A DNA stretch of 64,000 nt from Pseudomonas rhodesiae (GTDB lineage: Bacteria; Pseudomonadota; Gammaproteobacteria; Pseudomonadales; Pseudomonadaceae): the NCBI RefSeq assembly GCF_007858255.1, contig NZ_VFEU01000005.1:342292-406291 (forward strand), read 5' to 3'. The notes beneath the pieces are model-generated. The model saw only the letters and a list, made by a program, of their open reading frames with translations, made no database searches and had not been told where the DNA came from. Below, in pieces: positions 54,658 to 64,000 of the stretch. Position 1 is the first letter of the stretch. Each line of letters begins with the position of its first letter. Both the position numbers and the translations under genes were made by a program.

Positions 54658-56715
54658 TTAGGCGCCTTGATCCAACTCCAGCATTAACCCACTCAAGCGC
54701 TTGACCTTGCGCCGCACCGCTTCCTCAAACACACCGCCGCGCGGCTCGATCAGGCTGAACCAGCGCTTGGCGCGGGTGATGCCGGTGTATATCAATTCTT
54801 TGGTCAACACCGGGTTCAGGGCGTCGGGCAGGATCAGCGCAGTGTGGGTGAATTCCGAGCCTTGGGATTTGTGCACGGTCATGGCGTACACGGTTTCCAC
54901 ATCGTTCAGGCGGCTGGGCAGCACGAATCGCACGCCGCCCTGGCCGTCATTACGTGGGAAAGCCACCCGTAGCACCTGAGGGCCACCGTCGCTTTCGGGC
55001 AGTTTGAGGGCGATGCCGATATCGCCATTCATCAGGCCCAGGCCGTAGTCGTTGCGCGTCATCAGCACCGGGCGACCTTCGTACCATTGCTCGTCACCTT
55101 CGATCAGCCGCACTTTACGCAGCGCCGCGGTGATTCGCAGGTTCAACCCCTCCACACCCCACGGACCTTTGCGCACGGCGCAGAGCAATTGGAACGCGTC
55201 GAAGGCCTGCAACAATTGCTGCGCCCAGGCCGTCCAGGCGTGGTCGTCACGGGGGGTGGCGGGTGACGGACGCGCCGATTGCAGCAGGTTCAGGTAATAG
55301 CGATAGCCCTCGGCACCGCCGCCCTGCCCGTCCAGCACCAGGCGCTCAAGCGCGTGGTCGTGTTCGCCCTTGAGGCTGACGCAGAACAGGTCGCTGTGGC
55401 TGCGCGCGGCCAGCAGCTTGCGGGCCTCTTCGGCATTTTGCTGGTTGACCCAGCGCGCCAGTTGGCCGATGCCGCTACCTTCGCCGAACCGCCGCGAATA
55501 GCGCAGCATCACCACTTGTTGCGCCAGGGGGTGGCTGTGGTCAAGGTCTTCGCTCAGGCCGCTGGTGCTGAGGTCTTCACCGCTGACGGCTTGTAGCCAC
55601 TGGCGCGTGTCGGGGCTGTACCAACCGGCTTCGGCGTCGCGGCATAAATCGCCGAGCACGGCACCGGCTTCCACCGAGGCCAGTTGATCCTTGTCGCCCA
55701 GCAATACCAGACGGGCGTGAGGCGGCAGCGCGTCCAGCAGATTGGCCATCATCTCCAGGTCGATCATCGAGGCTTCATCCACCACCAGTACATCCAGGGG
55801 CAGCAAGTTGCCCGCGTGGTGACGGAAATGCCGAGTGCCCGGGCGACTGCCCAGCAAACGGTGGACGGTGGTGACTTGGGTCGGGATCTTTTCCCGCACC
55901 GTATCGGGAACACTCAGCGACAGCACTTGCTGGCTGATGGATTCGGTCAGGCGCGCCGCCGCTTTGCCAGTGGGAGCGGCCAGGCGAATGCGCAGCGGGC
56001 TGCCGGATTCCACGGCCGGCGCCTGCAACAGCGCGAGCAGGCGCACCACAGTGGTGGTCTTGCCAGTGCCGGGGCCGCCGGTAACGATGCTGAACGCCCC
56101 TCGGGTAGCCAGGGCGCAGGCGAGTTTCTGCCAGTCCACTACGCCGTCGGGCGCGGGTTGAGCGAACAGGCCATTGAGCCGCTCGGGCAAATCGGCGGTG
56201 AAGTTTTCCTGCGTCGCCAGGCGCTGGCGCAATGCGAAATCGATACGTCGCTCGTAGGTCCAGTAGCGCCGCAGGTACAGACGTTTCCCCGACAGCACCA
56301 GAGGCCGGCTTTGTGCCGCTTCACTGCCGTCGAGTGCAAGGGCGACCAACGAGCTGGCGGCCAGTGCATGGCACCAATGGGCGCCATCGAGGCCATCGAG
56401 CAACTGCGACGGAAGCAACATCGCGCCGGTCTGCAGGTCGCCTTCGGGCGGCAGGGACAGGGCAAAATCCGGCGCCTTTAGGGTTTCGAACAGATCAAGG
56501 CAGACGTGCCCGTGACCCAATTGGTGGCTGGTCAACGCCGCAGCGAGCAACACCAGAGGATCGGCCTGGGGATCGAGTTCGTGCAGGAAGCCAACGAAAG
56601 CCTTATCCAGCGCCCGCAACCAGCCGCGTTCGACCCAGCGTTCCAGTAATTGCACCAGATCGGCGGAGCGTTCCAGCGGCGCTAGTGCCTCCAGCGGTAA
56701 CGGCGACAGGCTCAT
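54658..56715 (-). CDS. recD: exodeoxyribonuclease V alpha subunit
   Basis: 685 residues, superfamily 1B helicase. Walker A VTGGPGTGKTTTVVRLLALL, Walker B VLVVDEASMIDLEMM, LVLLGDKDQLASVEAGAVLGDL, and C-terminal MTVHKSQGSEFTHTALILP / YTGITRAKRWFSL. 5'-3' motor of RecBCD. Its start overlaps the recB stop (ATGA), so it is coupled. Order recC-recB-recD as in other pseudomonads. Confidence 0.97.
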   Translation of the reverse strand: MSLSPLPLEALAPLERSADLVQLLERWVERGWLRALDKAFVGFLHELDPQADPLVLLAAALTSHQLGHGHVCLDLFETLKAPDFALSLPPEGDLQTGAMLLPSQLLDGLDGAHWCHALAASSLVALALDGSEAAQSRPLVLSGKRLYLRRYWTYERRIDFALRQRLATQENFTADLPERLNGLFAQPAPDGVVDWQKLACALATRGAFSIVTGGPGTGKTTTVVRLLALLQAPAVESGSPLRIRLAAPTGKAAARLTESISQQVLSLSVPDTVREKIPTQVTTVHRLLGSRPGTRHFRHHAGNLLPLDVLVVDEASMIDLEMMANLLDALPPHARLVLLGDKDQLASVEAGAVLGDLCRDAEAGWYSPDTRQWLQAVSGEDLSTSGLSEDLDHSHPLAQQVVMLRYSRRFGEGSGIGQLARWVNQQNAEEARKLLAARSHSDLFCVSLKGEHDHALERLVLDGQGGGAEGYRYYLNLLQSARPSPATPRDDHAWTAWAQQLLQAFDAFQLLCAVRKGPWGVEGLNLRITAALRKVRLIEGDEQWYEGRPVLMTRNDYGLGLMNGDIGIALKLPESDGGPQVLRVAFPRNDGQGGVRFVLPSRLNDVETVYAMTVHKSQGSEFTHTALILPDALNPVLTKELIYTGITRAKRWFSLIEPRGGVFEEAVRRKVKRLSGLMLELDQGA

Positions 56716-59700
56716 AACAGCACTCCTTGTTCCCAGGCCGGCTCAGTTTTGGGTGGCAGCGGTTTGCCTTGGAACAACAGGTCCAGGCCTTCGATCAGCG
56801 CCCGTGGCGGCCGGGTGAAATACGCGCCTTGGCTGGCAGACTGGGTGCCGCGCAGGAACAGATACAGTGCGCCGCCAATGTGGCGGTCGTAATCGTAGTC
56901 GGGCAAACGTGCCTTGAGCTGGCGATGCAGGGCCAGTAGGTAGAGGACGTATTGCAGGTCATACCGATGCTCAAGGATCGACTGTTCCATGGCTTGCGGG
57001 GTGTAGGCCGAATCGTCAGGCCCGAGCCAGTTGGATTTGTAGTCGGCCACGTAGTAGCGGCCATCGTGTTCGAACGTCAGGTCGATAAACCCCTTGAACA
57101 TGCCGTTGAGCAGCACCGGTTCGGCAGCCACCCGGGCGACGCCGTCATGGGTGTACTGACACACCAGTTTATCCAGGGCGAGCACATCGACATTATGACT
57201 GGCGAACCAAAACTCCATCTCGATCTGATAGTGCCGCAGGCCGCTCAAGGCCACGCGACCGTTATCCACAGGCAGTGGCGTGTGCAGCAGATGGCCCAGC
57301 CAGGCACTGAGGGTGACGATCCAACCCTCCCAGTTGCGCCGATTGCAACGCGCGCCGACGGCTTTTTCGATGGCCTGTGGCGTCACGTTGAAGCCTTCTT
57401 CACCCGCCCACTCCAGCAAACCATGCAGGAAGGTGCCGGGGTTGGGGCCGCGTGGGAAACGGTGAATGTCGCCGCCAGACGCTGCCACTTCACGCGGTGC
57501 ATCCGGGTCCAGGCGTTCGTCATCGAACAGCTTTTGCGCTTGTGGGTTTTCGGGCGCTTCGAGGGTCGCGGTGTTCAGGCTGTCGCCAATACGCAGCGCG
57601 CTGTAGGAAGCAATCCACCAGTTTTCCGCCGCCTTGCGGCTGGGCAACAACGGCGCGAGCAGCGTGGCCTGGTTGCGCGGCGGGTGGAACAGCACCTCTT
57701 GCGCCTCAGGCACTTGGGCGTAATGGATGGCTGGGCAACCGTCCTGCAAATCCAGCAGCCAACGGGCCAGGCCCGTCGACTCGCGCAGCACATTGCCGCC
57801 GCCAAGCAAATAGCCCAGGGCACACAAGTGCAGGACCGAACTACTGCTGTTGCCGCGCTTGAGGTCGGCGACGCCCAGCCAGCACGCGTGCTTGGCGCGG
57901 GTCAGGGCGACGTAGAACAAGCGCAGGTCTTCGGCCAGGCGCTCGTCGTCAGCCTGGGCAATCAGCTCGGCGGTCGGGCGCAGGCTGACCTGGGATTTGC
58001 CATGTTCATCGTGGTAGTGCAGCGGCAGGCGGCTGCCGTCCACGGGTTTGGCCGAACAAATAAACGGCAGGAACACCAGGTCGTATTCCAGACCTTTGGA
58101 TTTGTGGATGGTGACCACTTTGACCAATTGCTCATCGCTTTCCAGACGCAGGATCTGCTCTTCACCAGCCTGCCCCGACAGCGCCAGATGCTCGGCCAGG
58201 TGACGGATCAGCGCTTGTTCGCCGTCCAGCTCCGAGGCGGCCTGTTGCAGCAGTTCGCTCAAGTGCAAGAGGTTGGTCAACACACGTTCGCCGTCACTGC
58301 GGGCGATAAGGGTTTGCGGCAATTTGAAGTCGTGCAGCAAACGCCGCAGCATCGGTAGCACGCCTTGGGTGCGCCAAATCGCACGGTAACCGCGAAACTG
58401 CATAACGCGGCTTTCCCACGCCAATTCGTCCTGATTCAGACGCTCCAGTTCGGGCAGCGACAGATTCAACGTGACACACGCCAGGGCGGCACGCAGGGGG
58501 CGCTCCATATCCGGCTCGGCGCAGGCCTTGAGCCAGACCAACAGGTCATGGGCTTCCTGGGCGGCGAACACCGAGTCCTTATCGGACAGGTACACGCTTC
58601 GCACACCCCGAGCGGCCAATTCCGCACGCACGGCTTGGGCCTCCTTGCCGTCGCGGACCAGGATGGCGATATCCGACGGCAATACACCTTTGAAGCTGGC
58701 GTTCGGTTGTTGGAAACCGGCCTTGCCTTGTTGCCCGGCATTGAGCAGCTCAACAATCTGCGTAGCACAAGCAGCAGCCAGGTGCTGGCGGTACACCGCA
58801 TTGGAAATCGGCTGGTCGGTTGCCAAGTGCCAGAGGTTCATCGCCGGCACAGGCTGGCCGTCGACCAGCAAGGTCTCTTTGCGGCCTTGGGACAATACCG
58901 GCTGGAACGGCACCGGGTTATCGCCATTCGGCTCGCGGAACAGAAACGCGCCACGCCCGGATTCCGCACGCTGGAACACATGATTCACTGCGTCGACCAT
59001 TGCATGGCTGGAGCGGAAGTTGGTGCCCAGGGTGTGATGGCGGCCGAGTGTGGATTTACGTGCGCGCAGGTAGGTGTAAATGTCGGCGCCACGGAAAGCG
59101 TAGATCGCTTGCTTGGGGTCACCGATCAGGAACAGGCCGCTATCCAGGTGGTTTTCTTCGATGCGATAGATGCTGTCGAAAATGCTGTATTGCACCGGAT
59201 CGGTGTCCTGGAATTCATCAATCAACGCGACCGGGAATTGCTCGCGGATCACGCTGGCCAGGCGCTCGCCGCCCTCTGCTTGAAGGGCCGCGTTGAGGCG
59301 GATCAGCATGTCATCGAAGCCCATTTCGGCGCGTCGGCGTTTTTCCTCTTCGAAGCGTTTACCCACCCAGGCGGCGGCGTGTTGCAACACGGCGGCGTCG
59401 GGGGTGGGCAAGGCGTCAAGGCTGGCTTTGAGGTTGGCCATGGCATCGATAGCGGGATGCCGGGGCGGCTCGCCCTTCCAGGCTTCGGCCATGCCCTCGG
59501 GCGTGAGGCGTGTGAAGCCGGTGCCGATGTCCAGTTGCTCCTGGGTTTCGTCGCTTGCCCAAGCACTGAGCTTTTCGAACCAGGGCTCGAAATAGCGCGC
59601 TTGCATCTTGCGACCGTCGACGGCTTTGGCAGCCACGGCCTGCAGGCAAAGATCGCGCAGTTCGGCGGCCCACTGCTGCCATGGCGCTTTGAGGGCGACC

Positions 59701-60386
59701 AGCGCTTCGCGGCGCTCCTGCAAACAGGCGTTGATCAACTCGGCGGGATCGCGGGTTTCGTCGCTGGGACGCTCGCTGCCGAACAGCGCGCGCACCCGCG
59801 GCATCAGCGCAGCGGGGCCGCCCCAATGAGTGCGCACCCAGTTGAGGGCATCGTCGTGCATCGGGTAGCAGAACAGCCGCCAGTAATCGCGCAGTACTTC
59901 GCCGAGCAGGTCGCTGTGATCGGTTTCCAATGTCTGGGTAAACAGGCTGCCGCTGTCGAACGCATGTTCGCGCAGCATGCGCTGGCACCAACTGTGGATG
60001 GTGGACACAGCCGCTTCGTCCATCCACTGGGCAGCGATGTCCAGGCGGTTAGCGCAGGCGGGCCACTGCTCAGGCGCATAGTGCACACGCAGGTCGGCGA
60101 TCAGAGCGTCGGGCGACGGGATCTCATCGCGGAAAAACCGCGCAGCTTCAGCCAGGCGAATGCGGATACGCTCACGCAGTTCCTTGGTGGCGGCATCGGT
60201 AAAGGTCACCACCAGGATCTGCGGCGGCAGCAATTCACGACCAAAACCCCACGCATCGCCGCCGTGGCCAAGCACCAGGCGCAGGTACAAGGCGGAGATG
60301 GTGAAGGTCTTGCCGGTGCCAGCGCTGGCTTCAATCAGCTGGCTACCTTTGAGTGGGAAGGCCAGGGCCAAAGGTGTGCTGCTCAT
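56712..60386 (-). CDS. recB: exodeoxyribonuclease V beta subunit
   Basis: 1224 residues from the ATG at 60384-60386 (MSSTPLALAFPLKGSQLIEA). UvrD-type helicase with Walker A IEASAGTGKTFTISALYLRL, ALIDEFQDTDPVQYSIFDSIY and IHKSKGLEYDLVFLPF. The C-terminal RecB nuclease domain has GFIDLTFEHDGRYYVADYKSNWLG (Asp and Lys of the D-x(n)-D-x-K centre). 3'-5' motor and the single nuclease of RecBCD. ATGA overlaps on both sides tie it to recC and recD. Confidence 0.97.
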   Translation of the reverse strand: MSSTPLALAFPLKGSQLIEASAGTGKTFTISALYLRLVLGHGGDAWGFGRELLPPQILVVTFTDAATKELRERIRIRLAEAARFFRDEIPSPDALIADLRVHYAPEQWPACANRLDIAAQWMDEAAVSTIHSWCQRMLREHAFDSGSLFTQTLETDHSDLLGEVLRDYWRLFCYPMHDDALNWVRTHWGGPAALMPRVRALFGSERPSDETRDPAELINACLQERREALVALKAPWQQWAAELRDLCLQAVAAKAVDGRKMQARYFEPWFEKLSAWASDETQEQLDIGTGFTRLTPEGMAEAWKGEPPRHPAIDAMANLKASLDALPTPDAAVLQHAAAWVGKRFEEEKRRRAEMGFDDMLIRLNAALQAEGGERLASVIREQFPVALIDEFQDTDPVQYSIFDSIYRIEENHLDSGLFLIGDPKQAIYAFRGADIYTYLRARKSTLGRHHTLGTNFRSSHAMVDAVNHVFQRAESGRGAFLFREPNGDNPVPFQPVLSQGRKETLLVDGQPVPAMNLWHLATDQPISNAVYRQHLAAACATQIVELLNAGQQGKAGFQQPNASFKGVLPSDIAILVRDGKEAQAVRAELAARGVRSVYLSDKDSVFAAQEAHDLLVWLKACAEPDMERPLRAALACVTLNLSLPELERLNQDELAWESRVMQFRGYRAIWRTQGVLPMLRRLLHDFKLPQTLIARSDGERVLTNLLHLSELLQQAASELDGEQALIRHLAEHLALSGQAGEEQILRLESDEQLVKVVTIHKSKGLEYDLVFLPFICSAKPVDGSRLPLHYHDEHGKSQVSLRPTAELIAQADDERLAEDLRLFYVALTRAKHACWLGVADLKRGNSSSSVLHLCALGYLLGGGNVLRESTGLARWLLDLQDGCPAIHYAQVPEAQEVLFHPPRNQATLLAPLLPSRKAAENWWIASYSALRIGDSLNTATLEAPENPQAQKLFDDERLDPDAPREVAASGGDIHRFPRGPNPGTFLHGLLEWAGEEGFNVTPQAIEKAVGARCNRRNWEGWIVTLSAWLGHLLHTPLPVDNGRVALSGLRHYQIEMEFWFASHNVDVLALDKLVCQYTHDGVARVAAEPVLLNGMFKGFIDLTFEHDGRYYVADYKSNWLGPDDSAYTPQAMEQSILEHRYDLQYVLYLLALHRQLKARLPDYDYDRHIGGALYLFLRGTQSASQGAYFTRPPRALIEGLDLLFQGKPLPPKTEPAWEQGVLL

Positions 60387-63300
60387 GCGCCGGCCTCCTC
60401 GCCAGTAAGTGATCGCCACGGCGCATCAAGCATGGGTCGGTACAGTGTTTCGCACCAACCTTCGAATTCTTCGCTGGCCACCAAGGCTGCGTAATCCGGA
60501 AATTGGCGCGTGAGTGCGGGGGTTTCCCGGCGTTCGCCGTCGGTGGTCAGCCCGTCGCCTTCGTAGGCTTTGCTCGCCGCAGCATGGGCTTTGGCCGGCT
60601 CGGTCTGGCCCAACCAGGCGAATGCGGTCTTGACCGCCACCGGCAGCGGCTTGCGCATGCCGCTGTGCCAGGCCAGGAGCAGGTGGCCGAGGATATCCTG
60701 GGCGAGCGCTGGGTCCAGGGGGGCCAACAGCAAGGTGTCATCACTGGCCACCAAGCCGGTACTCAACGGCAGCCCGCAAGCGCAGGCCACCAGATGATTG
60801 ACCCATGGGCGGATCAGACGATGCCACTTGCGTGTCTTGATCGAGCCGATGCTATTAGGGATGGTGCTGACGCTAAGCAACCCGCCATCACTGCGCCGAT
60901 GCAGCCCACTGATCCAGCCTTCCAACCTGATCCCCTGATGCTCAAAACTGACCGGTTCCGTCGCGGTATACGGGATTGGCCATAGGGCCAGTAGTTGCTG
61001 GTAGCGTTGCAGCAGGCCGGGCAAAGGCTCGATCAGTTCGTTGCGCAGGCATTCGCCGAAACCAACCATGGGCAGCAGGCCACTGCCTTGTAGGCGCTGG
61101 GCCTGCGCCTTGAGCGCCTGGTCGAGGTGCTCCGGTTGGCTCAGCGCCGCAGTGAGCAGGCTGTCGCTCAGGCTGTAGCGTTGCAGAGCATCAAGGACGA
61201 AGGGTTCTTCATCGGCCAGAGGTACTTCAGCGGCCTCAAAGAACACTTTCAGACGCTGACTGAAGAAATGCTTAACCGGGTTGCGTAGGAAATCTTGCAA
61301 CTGACCGAGACTTAGAGGTTCTTCTTGCTGATGCTGCGCCAATTCCGGCTCCGTGCCGGTGACGGGCACGTCCTCGTGCAATACCTGCCATTCGCGGGCG
61401 TAGCTGAACAGCGGATCGCCTGCGTGGAAATAGCGGGAGCTGAACGGCTGCAATGGGTGTTCCTGGGTCAGCGCGTCAATGAGGGGGGCGTCGTTTGCCG
61501 CGTGCTTCCAGCCGCTGGCGAGATGATCGCGCAACTGACCGATCAGCACCGAAGCCGGACGCTCGCTGTTGTCGCGGATGCTGCGGCCGACCCAACTGAT
61601 GTAGAGCTGGTCTCGGGCAGAGAGCAGGGCTTCGAGCAGCAAGTAACGGTCATCTTCGCGACGGGACCGGTCGCCTGGGCGGTAGTCGCTGCCCATCAGG
61701 TCGAAGTCCAGCGGTGGCTGGGCGCGAGGGTAATCGCCGTCGTTCATACCCAGCAGGCAGACGAGCTTGAAGGGAATGGCACGCATGGGCATCAGGGTGC
61801 AGAAATTGACAGCTCCGGCGAGGAAACGCTGGGACAGTCGGCCTTGATCCAGACCGGCGAGCCAGGCTTCGCGGACCACGGTGAGCGGTAACTCGTCCTG
61901 CAGGCCGACGGACTCACAGGTTTCCAACCAGGTTTCTCGCAGCTGTTCCAGTTGGCTCAGCAGATAGTCATCGTGTTCACTACTGGCCAGGAAGAACCGC
62001 TGCATCAAGTCTTGCAAGCGCTCGCCCCATTGCTGCGGCGCTGCTGGCTCGGACAAGGCCTGATGAGCGTCACTCAGCGCATCGAGCAAGGCAACCAGCG
62101 GGCCAATCAGCGCCGCGTCAAGGCCGCCAATTTCGTCGTAAGGTTCGATGCCTTCGCAGGCCGCGCCGCTGCCTACCGCATACCCCAGCAACATGCGGCG
62201 CAGGCCGAAGCGCCAGCTGTTCTGTTCAAGCTCAGCAGGCAGGCCCAGGCCGGCACGTTGTTGCGCGTCGAGCCCCCAGCGGATACCAGCGCCTTCGATC
62301 CAGCGATGCAGCGTCGGCAGGTCGCGTTCCTTGATTGCAAAGCGTTCGCGCAGGGCGGGGACGTCGAGCAGATCGAGGACTTCGCTGACGGGGAAGCGGC
62401 TGTCGGGGAGTTTAAGTAGATGCTCGACTGCGATCAGCAACGGATCGCGGCCGCGTTGGCCCTGGTCCGTCAGGGTGAACGGGATAAAGCGCGGATCGTT
62501 GCGCTCAAGCTGACCGAACACAGCACGGATATGCGGCGCGTAGCTGTCGACATCCGGGACCATAACGATGATGTCACGAGGACGCAGCGTGGGATCGGCA
62601 CTGAAGCGCTGCAGCAGTTGGTCGTGCAGCACTTCGACTTCACGTTGCGCGCTGTGGGCGATGTGGAAACGGATAGACGAATCACGCTCCAAGTCGACAG
62701 CGGGCCATAGATCGCGGGTTTCATTGAGTGGGCGCAGTTCGAGGATATCGTCCTGCAACTGATTGAGCAGTGTGGTCGGGGTGCTCTCGCTGAACAGATC
62801 GATGCGTCCATCGCGGAATGCGGCGCGGTAGCTATTGGGATCATCGTAACTGTCCAGCAGGCTGATGTAGTCGCGCCCCTGTTTGCCCCAAGCAGCCAAC
62901 AGCGGATGGGCATGCTGGTGCAGGGTTTGCGGATCGATACTGATCGGCATGCCGGCTTTACGCGCCTGGCGTTTGTATACGTTTCGAAGCAGGTCTTTGT
63001 CGGCCACGATGTCGGACCAATGGTGGCGACAGGGGTTGTGTACGCATAACAGAACTTGACTGAAACGAGCCAGACCGGCGAGTGCTTCGAGAGCCTGGGC
63101 GGGCAATGACGAAATACCGAACACGATGACCCGTGAAGGTAGGTCGGGTGGAGCTTCCTCGAGGGTATTGATGCGTTCGATAAAACGCTGATGCACGCCG
63201 GCACGGCTTTCGGCCATGCCCTCCTCACCGACATCCAGCAGCAACGCACGCCATAACTCGGCCTGCCAGCAGTTCGCCGGACTGAGGGGCTTGGCCTCAC

Positions 63301-63835
63301 CTCGTCCATTGCGCAGTTGATGGCGACCGGCGGCCCAATCTTCAAGCCAGTCGGCGCGGTAGACCTGATATTGGTCGAACAGGTCGGCCAGGCGTTCGGC
63401 CAATTGATAGCGTTTGCGCAGGTCGGTGTCGTGGGTCAGGAAGCGCTGCAACGGCTCGAAGTGCGGTTGGTCAATGAGCTCTGGCAGTAGACGCATCAAC
63501 CGCCAAGTGAGTGGGGCTTTATCGAGCAAGGATTTGGGGGGGATTTCGTCACGCCCCAGGACCATGCGATAGAGCTGCCACATAAAACTGCCGGGAAGTT
63601 GTACGTCGATGGCAGCAGCGATGCCGCAGCCGCCCATGTCATCGTCTTCCGGATCTTCAGCCAATGCCAGCTTGAGCCACTGGGCGATACCGTTGCTTTG
63701 TACCAATGCAATTTCATTTTCCAGGGGCGCGAGGGGATACCGGCGCATCCAGCTAACCACCAGGCTGCGCAACTCATCCAAGCGGTTACCGTGAACCACC
63801 ATGAATCCAGCGCTGAGGGACATCGCATCCGGCAT
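60383..63835 (-). CDS. recC: exodeoxyribonuclease V gamma subunit
   Basis: 1150 residues from the ATG at 63833-63835, with AAGGA at good spacing. RecC signature VHGNRLDELRSLVVSWMRRYPLAPLENEIALVQSNGIAQWLKLALAE and the central FGISSLPAQALEALAGL; the helicase motifs are degenerate as expected. RecC recognises Chi and splits the strands. First gene of the operon; its promoter lies in the 100 bp before the rRNA terminator. Confidence 0.96.
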   Translation of the reverse strand: MPDAMSLSAGFMVVHGNRLDELRSLVVSWMRRYPLAPLENEIALVQSNGIAQWLKLALAEDPEDDDMGGCGIAAAIDVQLPGSFMWQLYRMVLGRDEIPPKSLLDKAPLTWRLMRLLPELIDQPHFEPLQRFLTHDTDLRKRYQLAERLADLFDQYQVYRADWLEDWAAGRHQLRNGRGEAKPLSPANCWQAELWRALLLDVGEEGMAESRAGVHQRFIERINTLEEAPPDLPSRVIVFGISSLPAQALEALAGLARFSQVLLCVHNPCRHHWSDIVADKDLLRNVYKRQARKAGMPISIDPQTLHQHAHPLLAAWGKQGRDYISLLDSYDDPNSYRAAFRDGRIDLFSESTPTTLLNQLQDDILELRPLNETRDLWPAVDLERDSSIRFHIAHSAQREVEVLHDQLLQRFSADPTLRPRDIIVMVPDVDSYAPHIRAVFGQLERNDPRFIPFTLTDQGQRGRDPLLIAVEHLLKLPDSRFPVSEVLDLLDVPALRERFAIKERDLPTLHRWIEGAGIRWGLDAQQRAGLGLPAELEQNSWRFGLRRMLLGYAVGSGAACEGIEPYDEIGGLDAALIGPLVALLDALSDAHQALSEPAAPQQWGERLQDLMQRFFLASSEHDDYLLSQLEQLRETWLETCESVGLQDELPLTVVREAWLAGLDQGRLSQRFLAGAVNFCTLMPMRAIPFKLVCLLGMNDGDYPRAQPPLDFDLMGSDYRPGDRSRREDDRYLLLEALLSARDQLYISWVGRSIRDNSERPASVLIGQLRDHLASGWKHAANDAPLIDALTQEHPLQPFSSRYFHAGDPLFSYAREWQVLHEDVPVTGTEPELAQHQQEEPLSLGQLQDFLRNPVKHFFSQRLKVFFEAAEVPLADEEPFVLDALQRYSLSDSLLTAALSQPEHLDQALKAQAQRLQGSGLLPMVGFGECLRNELIEPLPGLLQRYQQLLALWPIPYTATEPVSFEHQGIRLEGWISGLHRRSDGGLLSVSTIPNSIGSIKTRKWHRLIRPWVNHLVACACGLPLSTGLVASDDTLLLAPLDPALAQDILGHLLLAWHSGMRKPLPVAVKTAFAWLGQTEPAKAHAAASKAYEGDGLTTDGERRETPALTRQFPDYAALVASEEFEGWCETLYRPMLDAPWRSLTGEEAGA

Positions 63836-63927
63836 AACAGCTTCCTTGGGAAAGCAAAATCGGGGGTATGGACTTTAGCACCGAAGTCGGCGCTGATGAT
63901 GCCCACGGCTTTTCGAGCGCGCAAAAC

Positions 63928-63958
63928 AAAACCCCAACTGCTTTCGCAATTGGGGTTT
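63928..63958 (-). terminator. rRNA operon terminator
   Basis: On the minus strand AAACCCCAATTG-CGAAAG-CAGTTGGGGTTTTGTTTT: a 12-bp stem with a U-rich tail, 10 bp after the 5S 3' end. Confidence 0.92.
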
Positions 63959-63967
63959 CGGAATTTA

Positions 63968-64000
63968 ATCTTGACGATGACCTACTCTCACATGGGGAAA
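63968..64000 (-). rRNA. rrf: 5S ribosomal RNA, 3' end only
   Basis: The minus strand reads TTTCCCCATGTGAGAGTAGG then TCATCGTCAAGA, the conserved 3' end of pseudomonad 5S rRNA. About 33 of 120 nt are inside the window; an rRNA operon transcribed leftward must continue beyond 64000. The exact mature end is uncertain by a few bases. Confidence 0.93.

Noticed and set aside
58365..60494. 709-codon open frame on the plus strand opposite recB
   Set aside because: Antisense shadow of recB's GC-rich codons; the recB motifs on the other strand are unmistakable and the overlaps with recC and recD fix the strand.

Overview
The window reads as chromosomal DNA of a fluorescent pseudomonad (Pseudomonas fluorescens group). 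Three things point there: gene orders such as proB-obgE-rpmA-rplU / ispB, kynR/kynU, yfiR-yfiN-yfiB and recC-recB-recD; GC-rich sequence; and many short palindromes built on GTGGGAGGGGGCTTGCCCCC, typical of REP/REPIN elements in this group. These assignments rest on recognition of families and gene order; no database search was run.

Layout. 1-1.9 kb: LrgA/LrgB murein-hydrolase exporter pair (lrgB cut by the window edge) with a divergent LysR regulator. 1.9-7.8 kb: flavodoxin, a short LOV blue-light receptor, an unrecognised protein, a LitR/PplR-type MerR regulator that has lost its B12-ligating residues, then a divergent run ABM-like membrane protein, folM-folE-folX (tetrahydromonapterin), DUF1244 and HopJ-like. 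8-13.5 kb: trxB, cysZ, a glycosyltransferase, an old-yellow-enzyme oxidoreductase, glutathione peroxidase and CreA. 13.5-19.6 kb: proB, obgE, rpmA, rplU, ispB, yjdM, a small gene behind a Fur-box-like site, fklB. 19.7-27.5 kb: OprD porin, LysR, YfcC-type transporter, S15/CocE hydrolase, chemoreceptor.

27.5-28.1 kb has no conventional gene but holds what I consider the most interesting structure. A 32-codon minus-strand ORF for a cationic amphipathic peptide has a good ribosome site, a long leader and its own terminator. A divergent, roughly 80-nt sRNA-like unit on the plus strand (promoter, hairpin, terminator) starts with 21 nt that are perfectly complementary to the ORF's leader. This is the architecture of tisB/istR-like type I toxin-antitoxin loci.

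28.1-36.8 kb: glyoxalase-like protein, N-acyl-D-amino-acid deacylase with RpiR regulator and GntP permease, LprI-like protein, SulP transporter, LysR, mdaB, TauE/SafE permease. 37-43 kb: LysR, then the kynurenine block kynU / kynR - aromatic amino-acid permease / kynA-kynB. 43.3-48.1 kb: cupin, an orphan papain-like protein, mmsB-mmsA (valine catabolism) with LysR. 48.1-51.9 kb: an AT-richer islet with the His-Xaa-Ser system hxsA-hxsD-hxsB-hxsC (repeat precursor and two radical SAM maturases), bracketed by two copies of the LysR gene's 3' end. 52.2-54.5 kb: yfiR-yfiN-yfiB (aws) cyclic-di-GMP operon. 54.7-63.8 kb: recC-recB-recD. The window ends in the 3' end of a 5S rRNA on the minus strand.

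The main functional themes are light and pterin cofactor control, tryptophan and valine catabolism, surface attachment through cyclic-di-GMP, and recombinational repair, with accessory pieces (TA-like locus, Hxs islet, papain-like orphan) set into intergenic or gene-end positions.
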